A stretch of 64,000 nt of DNA from Diadema setosum (taxonomy: Eukaryota > Echinodermata > Echinoidea > Diadematoida > Diadematidae): the NCBI GenBank assembly GCA_033980235.1, contig CM067059.1, forward strand, positions 17,680,100 through 17,744,099, read 5' to 3'. Made by a program: the position numbers and the translations under genes. The notes beneath the pieces are model-generated. The model was given only the letters and a program-made list of their open reading frames with translations, was not told where the DNA came from and searched no databases. Positions 1 through 10,897 of the stretch are shown in pieces. Every line of letters begins with the position of its first letter. The first letter of the stretch is position 1.

Positions 1-33
1 CTTCCGTGAAAAGCAGGTAAAATTTACGCAAAT

Positions 34-318
34 TCAACTGATCATATCGTCATGATAAGATCCGATATTATACGCAAATTTAGTATTAAAATAAAGATCA
101 AAGTCTGGAGAACACTTTACTGTGACTTGTAGCCATGACGAATGTATGTACAAGTCGCTACACTGTGAAAACCATAGCCCTGTCAAACTCTCGCAAAATC
201 TCGCACGACGAGACACTTTTCGAAAGCAAAGATCGTCAACGAGAGTGCTGAATAAATCTTGCAGGATCGGCTCATTAGCATACGTGCTGTGGACTGACTG
301 AGACATGGCATCTTGCAC
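34..318 (-). other. Unidentified open reading frame, possible exon
   Basis: A 94-codon open frame on the minus strand ends at a stop near position 34. It begins with a non-ATG codon, and the first in-frame ATG lies four codons in. The frame has a balanced amino-acid composition and no low-complexity run, so it could be a terminal exon or a decayed mobile-element ORF. I do not recognise any domain. It lies downstream of the SLIRP-like exons on the same strand but does not continue that RRM. No convincing splice acceptor was found just upstream. Chance occurrence in AT-rich DNA is possible. Confidence 0.2.
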
Positions 319-559
319 TCAACCAAGTATCACAAGGTCACCTCACAGACTCTTACCAAAGAACATCGCAAACTAGGAGTGGGAGGGGGATGGTTTCCAC
401 TTGTTTATATATTACACTGGCAAAGCTAACTACAACTGCACGTAGAATATTTGACTCTGCATTTTTTCTTCTTCTTTTTTTAATCAAAATGTGAAAACCT
501 AACCCCAATTCTGTGCAGGCCCAATACCTGGATCTACCATAAATAACCTTGAAAGTATG

Positions 560-1155
560 TTCACTAATGTATTCAGAGTGCAAGTATTTCTGGTTTTAAA
601 GAAATTATTATACACGGATTCTCTATTTTTCTACTTCTTCTTCGTCTTCTTTATTTACTCTTATTTGGGGGTTCTGAGGTCCCCTTGGAGTCCCCAGGTG
701 GGTGGGTGCATGGTGTCCATTTGTATAAATGTATATTGTTGCCCTAGTGAAAATGCCTTCCAAATATGGTGACAAATTTGACCATGTGTACTACTACTTA
801 GTTTATAACTACCGGTTCCAGAGATGAAGACTGGAGGGCTTTGTCCCCTCCCCCCCCCCCCCCCCCCCTTGGGCCGCCAAGTGGGAACTGCTGCCCATTT
901 GTACAGATAGGGCCTACATACCTGTATTTAATCCCCCCCCCCCCCCCCCCAGCACTACCTGCCAATTTTGGTGAAAATCTGACCATAAGTTTTCAAGAAG
1001 ATGAAAATGTGAAAATTGGCCTCAACTTGGTCCTCCAACCCCATGCCCACCTCCGTGAACAAATTTGAAACTACAGTCGCCAATCTAATTCATTTACTCA
1101 TTGCACTAACTTAGCTCTATCACTTCTGGTTCTAGAGAAGATTTAAAAATTCCAT
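560..1155 (-). repeat. Reverse fragment of hairpin-ended repeat family 2
   Basis: This stretch is the reverse complement of the tandem core seen at 44815-46170 and 62481-63531. It shares the phrases for 'ggcaccatgccccaccc', 'agaaccagaagtgatagagc' and 'catcttcttcttgaaaa'. It contains two C-runs, near 847-868 and 933-950, in the same place where the other copies have G/C-rich runs. No open frame of interest is present. Confidence 0.7.
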
Positions 1156-1412
1156 AATTGAAGGGGTCGGTGCAATATAGTGCTAACCCACACTTCTGTC
1201 AAAATTGAGTTACATGCATTTTCATAATACTTATCCTTCACTCTAACCTCCGTGAAAATATCATATTTGAATTCAACCAATAAGATGGTAAAAAATGCAT
1301 GCATTCATGTTTTATCAATGTACAATGTATGGACTTTCCAAACATTCAACAGCGATTATCTCAAAATGAACATTGTGTGGGTTAGCACTATATTGCACCG
1401 ACCCCTTCAATT
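1156..1412. mobile_element. MITE with perfect 38-bp terminal inverted repeats
   Basis: The left arm at 1156-1193 and the right arm at 1375-1412 are exact reverse complements over 38 bases, beginning AATTGAAGGGGTCGG. The spacer of about 180 bp is AT-rich and non-coding. The size and symmetry are those of a miniature inverted-repeat transposable element. It sits at the edge of the family 2 repeat fragment. Target duplication is unclear. The superfamily is not assigned. Confidence 0.75.
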
Positions 1413-1596
1413 GGGCTTTGCCCTCTCCTCCCTCCCCCAATACATGTATTAATTACTACTTTTGGGGCAGCTGAAAAAAAATACTGGAAATTAACCATGC
1501 ATGCAATACAATCTCCTCTCGTAATAATATCACGAATGCACATGTCTTTGCACATCTTGTACATAAACTGTATGCATGTATGAGCTTGCACCTGTC

Positions 1597-1644
1597 TTCA
1601 TCTCAACGGTTATGTACTCATGAGTACATAACTGTTGAAATGAA
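1597..1644. repeat. 48-bp near-perfect palindrome
   Basis: The two 24-base halves meet between 1620 and 1621 (centre TACTCATGAGTA) and pair with only two mismatches. There is essentially no loop, so this may be the remnant of a short inverted-repeat element or a cruciform-prone site. Nothing around it explains it. Confidence 0.6.
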
Positions 1645-2736
1645 GCATGATCATGATCATGTCCACTGTACTGTGCGAACTAAAAAACACCCTACTGTAT
1701 TTTCATACAGCCTCATAAATCATTTTCAAACATGTACAAACTCACTGTATTTTACACTATAATGCACTTGCTTCTGAGTCTCTAGTCTGGTAGAAGACTT
1801 TGGTTCATTATGGAATACACGTAACTATATTGCTCAAATTGCAAGCTCTGCATTGTACTGTACAGGTGTACTCATCTCATGCAGTTAGTCAGGGTACAAA
1901 TATGTAAGATACACACATGGTAGCGCAGACGTTGGTACCTAATACAGTACGTACACATACACAGCAGTACTGTAAAGTCATCCCAAAATGTGTAAAAGTG
2001 CTCAAATTAATGGCAAAATATTAAACTTTCAACTGACTTTGTAGACTCAGATGCAAACATTCTAGATTGTGAAATTTTTAGAGTTACTTTCTGCATGACT
2101 GAAAATCACCGAGGCAGTGCAAAACTACGCTAGCTCCTTGCGCTAACTTGCTATTGCCCATGCATGCAGCCACTTTAGATCAGAAAAATATAAAGACATC
2201 ACGTATAAGGACCTCCTGCATTAGTCCTCTCAAAAAATCCAGAAGAGAAACTACTGTACTTTCTGTTTTTTACTTGGCTTAGTTGTGGAATTTCATTTCC
2301 AATGGCTGGAGAGAGAGGGAGGCATTCCTCTTGTCAAACTCTTGAACCCCATTTTGACAGAGCCTTTCAAACTAGAGTTATCAAGGCAATGTCCCTTAAC
2401 GTCAGGGTAATCTGCTTTCACCCTGCCTGTTAAAATGGTTCCCTCAAAATGTTGTTCAGATGTTGTTGTGGTAACTTTTGCCAAATTCTACCCTGGCACT
2501 ACCCTGACATTACCGCAAAACTGCCTGGACAACCATTCTATTAGAACACAACTGCAGTAACATTTCCTTGATATACTCAACCCGCATGGACAACATTGCA
2601 GACAGACAATGACTGTAACCATTAATCTCTATGTAGTTGAGATCAGTGATTGTATGTGCACAATCTAGAACAACAGGTGGCTCTGGCCAGCAGACAGTGG
2701 TAGTCGCATCAGTGGACACACCCCCTTTGTGGAAAC
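1645..2736. other. Intergenic or intronic stretch without recognised features
   Basis: This is AT-rich, unremarkable DNA. Two minus-strand open frames (2293-2484 and 2510-2776) show no recognisable domain. I see no gene that can be supported apart from the tentative terminal SLIRP-like exon just to the right. Confidence 0.4.
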
Positions 2737-2763
2737 CTACACGGTAAGGGTTTTGGTGTGTCT
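2737..2763 (-). CDS. Candidate terminal exon of the SLIRP-like gene
   Basis: Exon 3 of the SLIRP-like gene ends in phase 0, so a fourth exon must supply the end of the last RRM strand and a stop. On the minus strand an AG acceptor at 2764-2766 follows a T-rich tract and opens eight codons (RHTKTLTV) before TAG at 2737-2739. The HT-basic pattern loosely recalls the HTRRPK of human SLIRP, but the fit is weak and the protein would be only 84 residues against 109 in human. Alternatives are reading through the exon 3 donor (14 more codons to a stop at 5721-5723) or a last exon outside the window. Confidence 0.2.
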   Translation of the reverse strand, partial: RHTKTLTV

Positions 2764-2998
2764 CTGTTAAAACCAAACCCCCCTCCTCTCTCTTTCACGC
2801 AGTTTTATTTTACATCATGTTGGTACAGTCGAGTAAATGGCAAACAATGATATGGCATTTACATAAAATGTCTGTTATGAAAGTCAATTTCATATCTCAT
2901 TGTCCACTGTCATTCTCAATAATGTCTGCTATTTGGAGCTTCCGTGCAGCATCTGGACTTTTCTGCTTTGCTTGAATATTGATCTGCAAATTAATGAA

Positions 2999-3030
<32 letters not shown>

Positions 3031-3388
3031 TGAGACACTACCACACTCTATACAAATGCAATTGAAGCATATTACTGTGTCACATGTCCATTACAGTTGA
3101 ACTTTAATCACTACATTGTTTAAACATGTGCCAAATGCACATCATGCTTGATGCCTTATAAACTGCTATTTAGAGTGTAGGTGGGTGTCAACTCCTGCTA
3201 GTATAACAAACATGATTATAATGAAATTCTTGTCAAAATGAAGAAAAAATTCAGGTCCAAAAAAATTATCATCTAATATCTTTATCTGCTTTACCATTCT
3301 GCTATAATAACAAAATTTTGATAAAAACAAACAAAAATAGTCAGTCCTGAGGATTTAAATATAACTAGAGTTGCCTGTACAATTTATA
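2764..3388. other. Non-coding stretch with poly-A run
   Basis: The stretch is AT-rich and contains an A-run near 3005-3030. I see no gene, hairpin or inverted repeat in it. It would be SLIRP-like intron 3 if the candidate last exon is right. Confidence 0.4.
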
Positions 3389-5628
3389 AAGTCAACCTCG
3401 CGTAAGTCGACATAATCGGGACTGAGAGAAACACGTCGACTTACGTGAAAGTCGACTTACGCGTAAGTCGACGTTTTGTCGACTTATAAATGAAAACTAA
3501 TTTCCCCTATACAGAGTAAGATCATCACGATGCGAATCGCTACCCAAATCTTACTCCTTTTGCCGCCAAAACATACCTACTGACATTAACAACAATTATG
3601 TTTTAGTTCATGCATAAATCTCGCGCGGATTAGTAACGACAACGCACAACTTCCAAATCTCTCGAGAGATTTTGAGAGAGCAGGATCGGAAATCTGGGCC
3701 CATTTCTAGACACTGTACGTTTTAAATTTGATTTGAAAAATCAAACACATATTCCCCAAATTGCATGCAACTTTGCTATTCAAAATTAAGTGCGTTGCTG
3801 CGAAGATATGCGTGCGAATTCGTATGATTCTGTCGAGACGATTTTTCAGTGCCGACTGAGTTGAAATAGGATGTGTAATTTTCCTTCCCTAAGTCGCCAT
3901 ATTTGTTTTTCTTAAATTTCTATTGCCATAGTCCTCACACTCCAATTCACAACGTTACCGCTCTGTACGGCGCGGGCCTGACTGAAATGAAAAGAAGAAG
4001 AAAAGTTTGTTCATCTGAAAACGACATCTTTCGGATTACTAACCTTCGTAAAACCAAATCTCCTTCCATCGTCGGACTAATTTAACTTTGGACTGAGATT
4101 TAAACCTTCAGCATAGCGAACTGTAACAATAATTCGCTACTATTTTTTCATTGACATTTCGTGAGAAACAGCATGCATTTCGGTAGTTTGAAATGTGTAA
4201 ATGTTGCGATGTCTTTCCCCTGCTAGTGCAGACTAAGTTCGGTCATGGCGAAAGTTCCGTTACGAAATAAAAAAATAATGCAAGTCTTTTCAACAATAAC
4301 ACACTTCTGTAGATGTTTAGAGATGCGTTTAAACGCAGTTTCTAATAGTTTCGTTCAAACTGCAAGTCTTCTCTGCAACACTCTTGCGTTTGAATACAGC
4401 GTTGCGTGTGATTTGATGGACTTGCATTTGATTTTTAGAATTGTGTTTAAACGCAATTGAGTTTAAAAGTTCCCTACAATTTTCTAGTTTCGTATGATTT
4501 TTAAACGCAAGTCCTTTCGGCGTTCCGTGTGATTTGATGGACTTGCATTTGATTTTCGGGGTTGTGTTTACTTCTTAATTTTGCATACGAAATAAAAAAT
4601 AGTGCAAGTCTTTTCAACAATAACGCACTTCCGTAGATGTTTAGAAATACGTTAAAACGCAGTTGCGCGTGATTTGATCGACTTCGTTTGATTTTTAGAG
4701 TTGCGTTCAAACGCAATTGAGTTTCAGGTTCATACAACTATTTTATAGTTTCATATAATTATCAAACGCAAGCCTTTTCAGCAATGCACTTGCGTTTAAG
4801 TGCAAAGTTGCTCGTGATTTGATACACACCTGCATTTGATTTTTGGTTGCATTTAATTACATGTAGTTGCATTTTAATCAATTTTCTAAAAACTGGCCCA
4901 GGTTTCTAATACCGCTTCGGAATAATTAATTAGAATATTCAGATAAACGGAAACACCTACTTCATGTTCTGATAATGATTCTCTACTAGGACCTATAGGT
5001 GTACAAAATTTGTGCATTTTGAGAATAACGAGAAGGAGAAAATGGGGAAAGTGAACTGCTTTGGGTACTACATGTAATTCTCCAATGTAAATGAGTGTAT
5101 ATGTTCTTTCTGGTGTACAAGACAATGGACGCATGGCGCGAACGCTACCGCGCCGTACACTAGCGAATTACTGAGTAGAAATGCTGCGAATCAGAGCGGG
5201 AAAACAATTCTTTTTCTGAGAATGGCGATAAGATTTTGAGTGAAAAATTCATGTCGACTTAGACGAGGGAATTAACACGTATTTCAGCTCAGTTGGCACT
5301 CAAAAATCTGGGGGGTGTTTCATCAACGTTTGTCAGCGCTGACAAGTTGTCAGCGCTGACAATTTCAGCAAAATCCTTGGTTTTGATTGGATGAGATGCT
5401 CTGGTTACTGACTGTTACTATGGTAATTGTCAGCGATGACAAATTTTAGGGCTGACAAACATTGATGAAACACCCCCCAGGTCGACTTATGCGAGTTGTC
5501 AACTTATAAATGTCGACTAAGACGAAGAAATTTTCAAGGAATAACAAAGGCAAAAATCAGGACTTTTTTATCGTGTCGACTTAAGCGAGTTGTCGACTTG
5601 TGCGATGTCGACTTAAGCGAGGTTTACC
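3389..5628 (+). mobile_element. TA-type DNA element, copy 1 (AACCTCGC termini)
   Basis: The ends are inverted repeats of the form AACCTCGCNTAAGTCGAC, repeated several times subterminally as GTCGACTTANGCGA. The second copy at 29212-31731 lies in the opposite orientation, and there the ends read CAGTAAACC..., flanked by TA. The termini resemble those of pogo/Tigger and Tc1-mariner type elements. The interior lacks a transposase. It carries subterminal repeats rich in 'tttaaacgcaa' and 'tcaaatgcaagtccatcaaa' (about 4310-4870). A separate MITE is inserted at 5308-5480. Confidence 0.75.
5308..5480. mobile_element. 173-bp MITE nested in the TA-type element
   Basis: Both ends read CTGGGGGGTGTTTCATCAA (one mismatch further in, at ACG versus ATG), followed by a GTTTGTCAGC repeat. 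The element is absent from the sister copy at 29212-31731, where the sequence runs uninterrupted from GAAAATC into ATGTCGAC. The pair therefore gives a natural filled and empty site. No clear target duplication is visible. The internal part is the repeated GTCAGCGCTGAC palindrome. Confidence 0.85.
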
Positions 5629-5761
5629 TAGTTATTTGGCTAATCCACAGGAATGACATATCCTTGTGGAATCATCAAACATAAAATTTCTTAACTTTGA
5701 TTCTAAGTGGCTTTTGTTATTTATCCTGTAATGCATCATAATTATGGCACAGATGTCCTAC

Positions 5762-5869
5762 CTGCTGTCCATCGAGTCGATGTTCTTCATGTTTCAGGGC
5801 ATTCTGTAATCCATTAGGGTTGCCAAACACCACAAACCCAAATCCTTTTGAGAAGCCAGTGCTGTAATC
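5762..5869 (-). CDS. SLIRP: SLIRP-like RNA-binding protein, exon 3 (RRM RNP1)
   Basis: This 108-base exon lies on the minus strand between a TAG acceptor (5870 side) and a CAG/GTAGGA donor. It encodes 36 residues containing the RNP1 octamer KGFGFVVF and then GLQNALKHEEHRLDG. In the RRM fold, RNP1 is strand beta-3, whose aromatic residues stack on RNA bases. The spacing and wording match human SLIRP (RGLGWVQF ... GLRNALQQENHIIDG) without a gap, which is why this name is preferred over other single-RRM proteins. SLIRP works with LRPPRC in mitochondria to stabilise mRNAs; that role is known for the family and is not visible here. The exon joins exon 2 in phase 0. Confidence 0.85.
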
Positions 5870-6688
5870 CTACACAAAATGAAAGTGACAACACAAAGTC
5901 AGGTACTGTATATAATTCTCAGTGTAGGTTTGAAAGCATGTTCATAAAGTTTTGCAAGATTTAGTAATCATGGAAAGCAATTCAGATGACATAAAAATCT
6001 GGGTCAAAGCAGCTCACTCTGTTCCTACAACATACAGATTTGGAAAGATATTTGTCATAAATGTTGAATATCAATTTGTTGCAAATAATTATGAAACATG
6101 AAATCATGCTTGAATCCTGATGTATGTCAGTCAGTTTTGCGCCTTTTCTTCTCTAAACAGGTACAAATATAATATGACATGCTTTAACTGCTAATTCCAG
6201 CTCTCATCTCACAATACAATGTACATACAGTGTATTTCTAAGTACAAGTGTAGTACACATTTCAGCTGTATATCAAAACTGCAAAATTTTCATTTACACT
6301 GACAAGACTACAAAATAAAGGAACAAGCCTGTCTTTACTCAAACCACTGGAGGGAACATTGGAGCTGGAATGACAATATACCTGTACATACATTATAATA
6401 CATTAAAATGCAATGACAATTAATATAATAGATATAATGAACTTTCATAATAAAATATAGTTATTTCCCTTCATTTTACATGCAATATTATCCACAAGGA
6501 AAAGCAATACAACAAACATATGAAAGCTTGCCCTCTATGTAATTATTGCTTTCCATATGCCACATGGGTCTCTCCCTCTAAGCTGAAATAATCCTGTAAG
6601 GATACACTGTCATTTATTTGCTGTCTGTCCTCACATCACACCTGAGCTGAAGTTCAGTGGGGGAAATATCTAAGAAATAAATACTCAC

Positions 6689-6747
6689 AAAGGCAACTCT
6701 GCAATTTTTCACCGCTCCGAACCGAGAAAAATGTTCTCGTAGTTCCT
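6689..6747 (-). CDS. SLIRP: SLIRP-like RNA-binding protein, exon 2
   Basis: This 59-base exon is flanked by TTTTCAG on its 5' side and GTGAGT on its 3' side, read on the minus strand. It supplies two bases of a split codon (completing CAG, Gln) and then ELREHFSRFGAVKNCRVAF. That is helix alpha-1 and strand beta-2 of an RRM, and it aligns with [20 protein letters not shown] of human SLIRP. The phase agrees with exon 1 (phase 1) and exon 3 (phase 0), which is strong support for a real three-exon chain. The intron to exon 3 is short (819 bp), while the intron to exon 1 is 8.6 kb and crowded with transposons. Confidence 0.88.
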
Positions 6748-7897
6748 CTGAAAATACAAAAAAAATGAATAAAACACACAGTGTACTCCCCTTATAACGA
6801 ACACAATTATAACAAAATTCCGGTTAACGAAGTAAAAATTCAGGCTGCAACATAATTGGCTCTATGTTTTTTTATTGTTTTGTTTATTTATTCGGTTATA
6901 GGGCAAGTCCAAGATAACGCGCGCATTACATATGGGACATTCAGAGACTTTTATGACCTGAAAAATAGTGTTAATGGCCTTTGATCATATTGAACTTTAT
7001 CATGGTGATTGATATCTAGGAGAAGTATGATAATGTTAAAAATGGAGAAAATGTTATGTTCTAGAAGAGGAAATATGTGCCGTTACATATGGGACCAGAA
7101 AAATTGTTTTTTTGAACATTTTTTTCAACCTCAAAACTCTCTGAAAGTATTTCATTCTACACCTTGTAACTCACTGTGATGAAAGTCACAACACTCAAGA
7201 TTATTAGAGGTAAGTTTCATGTCATGAGGCAAAAAGCTCTAATTACGGGTTCTAATTAAAGACAGACATGACGTGTTACGTATGGGACAGTTACGTATGG
7301 GACACTTTGTCCCCCATTCGTTTAGTGTGTGGAATACCATGTTAATGGGCATTTTACATAATTATTGAAATAAAATCAGTTGGAACTACTCAAATACTGA
7401 CCCAGATTGTCAAGGAAACAATATTCCCCAATATCTATCATCATAATCATATTCATATTCAATCATATTTTTATATTTTATGGCCAACCTGATTATGCAT
7501 CCCCTTTGTCCCCCATTTGTTTAGTGTGTAAAGAACCATGGAGGTGGGTATTTTGCAAAATACCCATAAACAATTTTTTTGCATAATTATTTAAGTAGAA
7601 TCAGTTGAAATTACTCAAATTCTGATCCAGATTGTCAAAGTGTTACTTCTATTGATGAAGGGCAGTTTGCCATTCAGTTCAATGAAAAACAACTTGACAC
7701 AAGAAATATTAATTTTGATAAATACATAGTATGCAATACCCCAGTAATTGAGTAGATATATAATGTCTGTCTAGCAATCGCGTCATTCGAGTCACACCTC
7801 CCTCAGTATGTATACCCATGAATTTTGTCGTGGCTACTACCGGGGGTACTGAAAACTGAATAAAGACAATTTGTTTATCACTTACAATTAAAAAAAA

Positions 7898-9250
7898 ACT
7901 AGAAATGTCGCTTTGGCGACTGGTATGCCTCCGCCATAATGCATGATTTTCCAAATAGGTCTAGATAGTACATGTGGACACTGTGTGATTACATTTTCAC
8001 AAATTGGCAAAATATTGGAATGACAAGTTTGTCACAAATGTGTTGAATGTTCACCTTCCTTGACGTAGGTTTAATTGGATGAATAGGAGAGCATGTATCT
8101 AGGGATTTAAGGACTTTAACCTGACTTTGACCCATTCATACATTTAGGCATTGAGTAATTTTCAAGGTACAGGTGTGGAGAAAAAGTGCAATTTCTGAAT
8201 TGAATAGTAAATTGTTACCATTTTCATCTGGCCCTTGACCCTAAAATTCATAAGATAATTACTTTCAGGTAGAACATGCATAATATGTACTAAGTTTCAA
8301 GGTAACTTGAGCCACTTCCGAGATATGGAGGAAAAAGTTAGTTCAGCACTTTCACTTATCTTTGACCTTTTGACCTTTGAGGCAAAAAGAGAAAAAAAAA
8401 ACTTTCCAGAGAATTTCTATTAGGTTACACACGCATACACCAAGTGTAAAAAAATAACCCTGCTGGCATTGCATAAATATGAGGGTAATAGTAACATTTT
8501 GAAGTCTTGCACTTGACCTTTGACCCCTGACCTTTGACCCCATGAACCCAACATTCTCTAGATAATCACTTCCAGTCAGTACATGTATATACTATGTTCC
8601 ATGAAGATACCTTGAACAATTTTCCAAGGTACGGAGAAAAAAAAAGTTTTAATATTTTTACTTGACCTTTTGACCTTTGACCTTTGACCTCCTGACCCAA
8701 ACTGTCACCAGAGAATCTTAATTGGGTAATACATGTATACACTAAGTTTCAAGAAAATCTCTTCAGGCATTCAATAGATATGGTGGAAATAGTGAAATTT
8801 TATGTATTTGAGCCTGACCTTTTCACCTTTGACCTTTGACCTCATGACCCAAACTTTCACCAGAGAATCTTAATTAGGTAAAACATGTATACACTAAGTT
8901 TCAAGAAAATATCTTCAGGCATTCAATAGATATGGTGGAAATAGTGAAATTTTATGTATTTGACCTTGACCTTTTGACCTTTGACCTTGAGCATGTGCAC
9001 CCAAAAGTTGATAGGCACAACTTCACCCCCTAATACACATACATGCCAAGTTTCATTAGGATACCTCAACAGGTTTCGATAGTTACCTTGTCCACTAAAT
9101 TCATTACGGACGGACGGAAGGACGGACAGACGGAAGGACGGACGGACAGACGGAAGGACAGACGGACGGACGGACGGAAGGACGGATGGACGGACGGACG
9201 GACAACCTGAAAACATAATGCCTCCGGCACCACTTCGTGGCGGAGGCATA
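7898..9250 (-). repeat. Hairpin-ended repeat family 1 (reverse copy)
   Basis: Read on the minus strand, this copy begins with the stem-loop GCCTCCGCCACGAAGTGG...CCGGAGGC (about 9218-9250). A CCGT/GTCC microsatellite follows (9100-9205). The core then repeats phrases such as 'gaaacttggcatgt', 'aggtcaaaggtca' and 'gaatcatgcattatggcggagg', and the copy ends in TTTCTAGT at 7898. Four perfect DR1-type AGGTCAAAGGTCA motifs lie in it by eye. It is non-coding. The structure resembles the pearl/HINE class of non-autonomous Helentrons, by inference only. Confidence 0.75.
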
Positions 9251-9458
9251 AAAATGATACAAAAAACACTAATTTGAAGTAACATCTTCATTATCATCAC
9301 ATGCATGTGTTACACAATGCAGCTACACTACAAGGTAGCTAGAGCTCTACATTGTGTGGTGAACAGTACCCGATATACTAGTAGTAGAACTGCAATTTTT
9401 CAATCTGCTTGTGTATTTGGTTTCAGTACCCTTTAAATCAGAGGTCTCTACATCGTAT

Positions 9459-10082
9459 TTAAAGGGACTGCAAAGTTCTGGTTCAGATGGGAATTCTGAT
9501 TTCAACTTTTACAAGATAATTAGCACTTCCTTTATACAATTCTAAGAGGAATTCAAAGTTAACATGACAAAAATCCGCTTTTAAATGGCTGAGATATCCA
9601 GAAACGTGTTGTCCTAACAAAGGGTGGGTCACATTTTTTATTAGGACCACTTCATTTTATTTTGTATTTGTTCTTTGATATCTCAGTCATTTCAAATTGG
9701 ATCTCCAACAAATAAACTTTGAATTCCTCTAGTCTTAGAATTGTATGCTCTTTAATAATTCATATACTGTATACACCATATATTTTGCGAGTCTAAATTT
9801 TCGCGAATCGGGACTGCCCGACAATTTCGCGAGTGGTTAAATTCGCAATTGTGGAGTCCTGTACTGAACGGAGAAATGTGTAAGCGTACGTCACATTCAT
9901 ATCGGCATCAGAGTCAATATTTTCGCATGTTTTGAATTTCGCGAATAGCAGCTGACACGCGAAATTCATGAAAAATAAAGACCTCGCGAAATATTCGGCG
10001 TATACAGTAATTTGTTTCCAATCATCTCGTAAAATGTTGAAATCTGAATCCCAATTTCTATAAAACTATACCATCCCTTTAA
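9459..10082. mobile_element. TTAA-flanked MITE family A, copy 1
   Basis: The ends are TTAA-AGGGACTG... and ...ATCCCT-TTAA with subterminal 'cagttctggttgaggtggggatt' likeness shared with copies at 13286 and 16942. Interior phrases such as 'gatatctcagccatttcaaa' and 'aataaactttgaattcctc' recur in all copies. TTAA targets are used by piggyBac and Kolobok transposases, so one of those is the likely mobiliser. MITE C is nested inside at 9767-10007. Confidence 0.85.
9767..10007. mobile_element. MITE C, copy 1 (CTGTATACRCCRWATATTTYGCGAG ends)
   Basis: This 241-bp element is flanked by TA, with inverted termini CTGTATACACCATATATTTT / CGAATATTTCGCGAGG and repeated 'cgcgaa' motifs inside. A second copy lies at 58203-58442 and is similar throughout. 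The TA target suggests mobilisation by a Tc1/mariner or pogo transposase. Confidence 0.88.
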
Positions 10083-10897
10083 TGCTGATTTTCATTGTGT
10101 ATTTTGCTATCTCCCCTCCCCCTTTCTGAAAATTGTTCAGTCAAGTACATGTATTGTTTCATGTGTCTATAACTCAAAAGTAGAGGCAAAGTTGGGATGC
10201 TTTCTTCAGGATGATTGACCATTTGTATGAGAGACCTGCCCAGCTAGCTACATGCATTCACATGCAATACATGTATGAGGATGTCCCATACGTAATGCAT
10301 TTGTCCCATACATAACATTATTTCATTAATAAAAAATATTTTTTACTACCTTTTCTTCTTTCTATGCTATTTAACTTCTCGAAACGATAAATTAGAACTT
10401 TCTAAAAGGGCATTCAAATAACCTTAGAAATTTCAGAAAAAACAACCTAAAAAAATGACCTCAATTTGTTACGTATGGGACATCTCATGACAGGACATGG
10501 GCTAATTTGCATAATCATTTGCATAATCTCTAAATTTTCATACCAAGTTAAACTATTTGATGAACTTTTTATGTCCACATATTAAGCAAATATCATTTGC
10601 TTTCCTTTGAATAAATATGAATTTTTATAAATGTCCCAAAAGTAATGCTGTGTTTCACATTTATGCAAATGAAGCCCTTGAAATTTGCAAAAATTTACAT
10701 AATATCATTTTTTCCTCCATGGAAATCAAAACTTCAACTCATCAGCTTCAAAATGATACCAAACGTGTCAATATTGAGCAAAGATGAAATTTTGCCTTCT
10801 GAGGGGACCTTATCTTGGACTTGCCCTATAATGAAATTTTGATATAACGAAATAAATATGCCAGACCTGAGGACTTCGTTATAACGGGAGTCCACTG

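Larger units (their letters stand above)
6899..10828. mobile_element. TA-inserted element with GGGCAAGTCCAAGATAA ends
   Basis: The ends TAGGGCAAGTCCAAGATAA and TTATCTTGGACTTGCCCTA are perfect inverted repeats flanked by duplicated TA. Copies of 'cgtatgggac' and its complement recur near both ends (for example near 6935, 7090, 7280, 10290 and 10470). A duplicated unit of about 190 bp starting 'ctttgtcccccat' occurs near 7308 and 7500. No transposase frame is seen. The element itself hosts a hairpin-ended repeat (7898-9250) and a TTAA MITE (9459-10082). Confidence 0.75.
6779..10897. mobile_element. Tigger/pogo-like MITE, split by a nested element
   Basis: The left end CAGTGTACTCCCCTTATAACGA and the right end, whose complement begins CAGTGGACTCCCGTTATAACGA, are the termini typical of pogo/Tigger elements. 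The right flank is TA; the left flank appears mutated to CA. Only about 190 bp belong to this element (6779-6898 and 10829-10897); the rest is a later insertion at 6899-10828. No transposase remains. Confidence 0.75.

Noticed and set aside
798..1068. Proline/glycine-rich open frames on both strands around the C-runs
   Set aside because: They are produced by poly-C tracts inside a family 2 repeat and have no domain or splice support.
8923..9306. Minus-strand frame with repeated PSVRPSVLPS-type residues
   Set aside because: It is the translation of the CCGT/GTCC microsatellite of a hairpin-ended repeat and not a protein.
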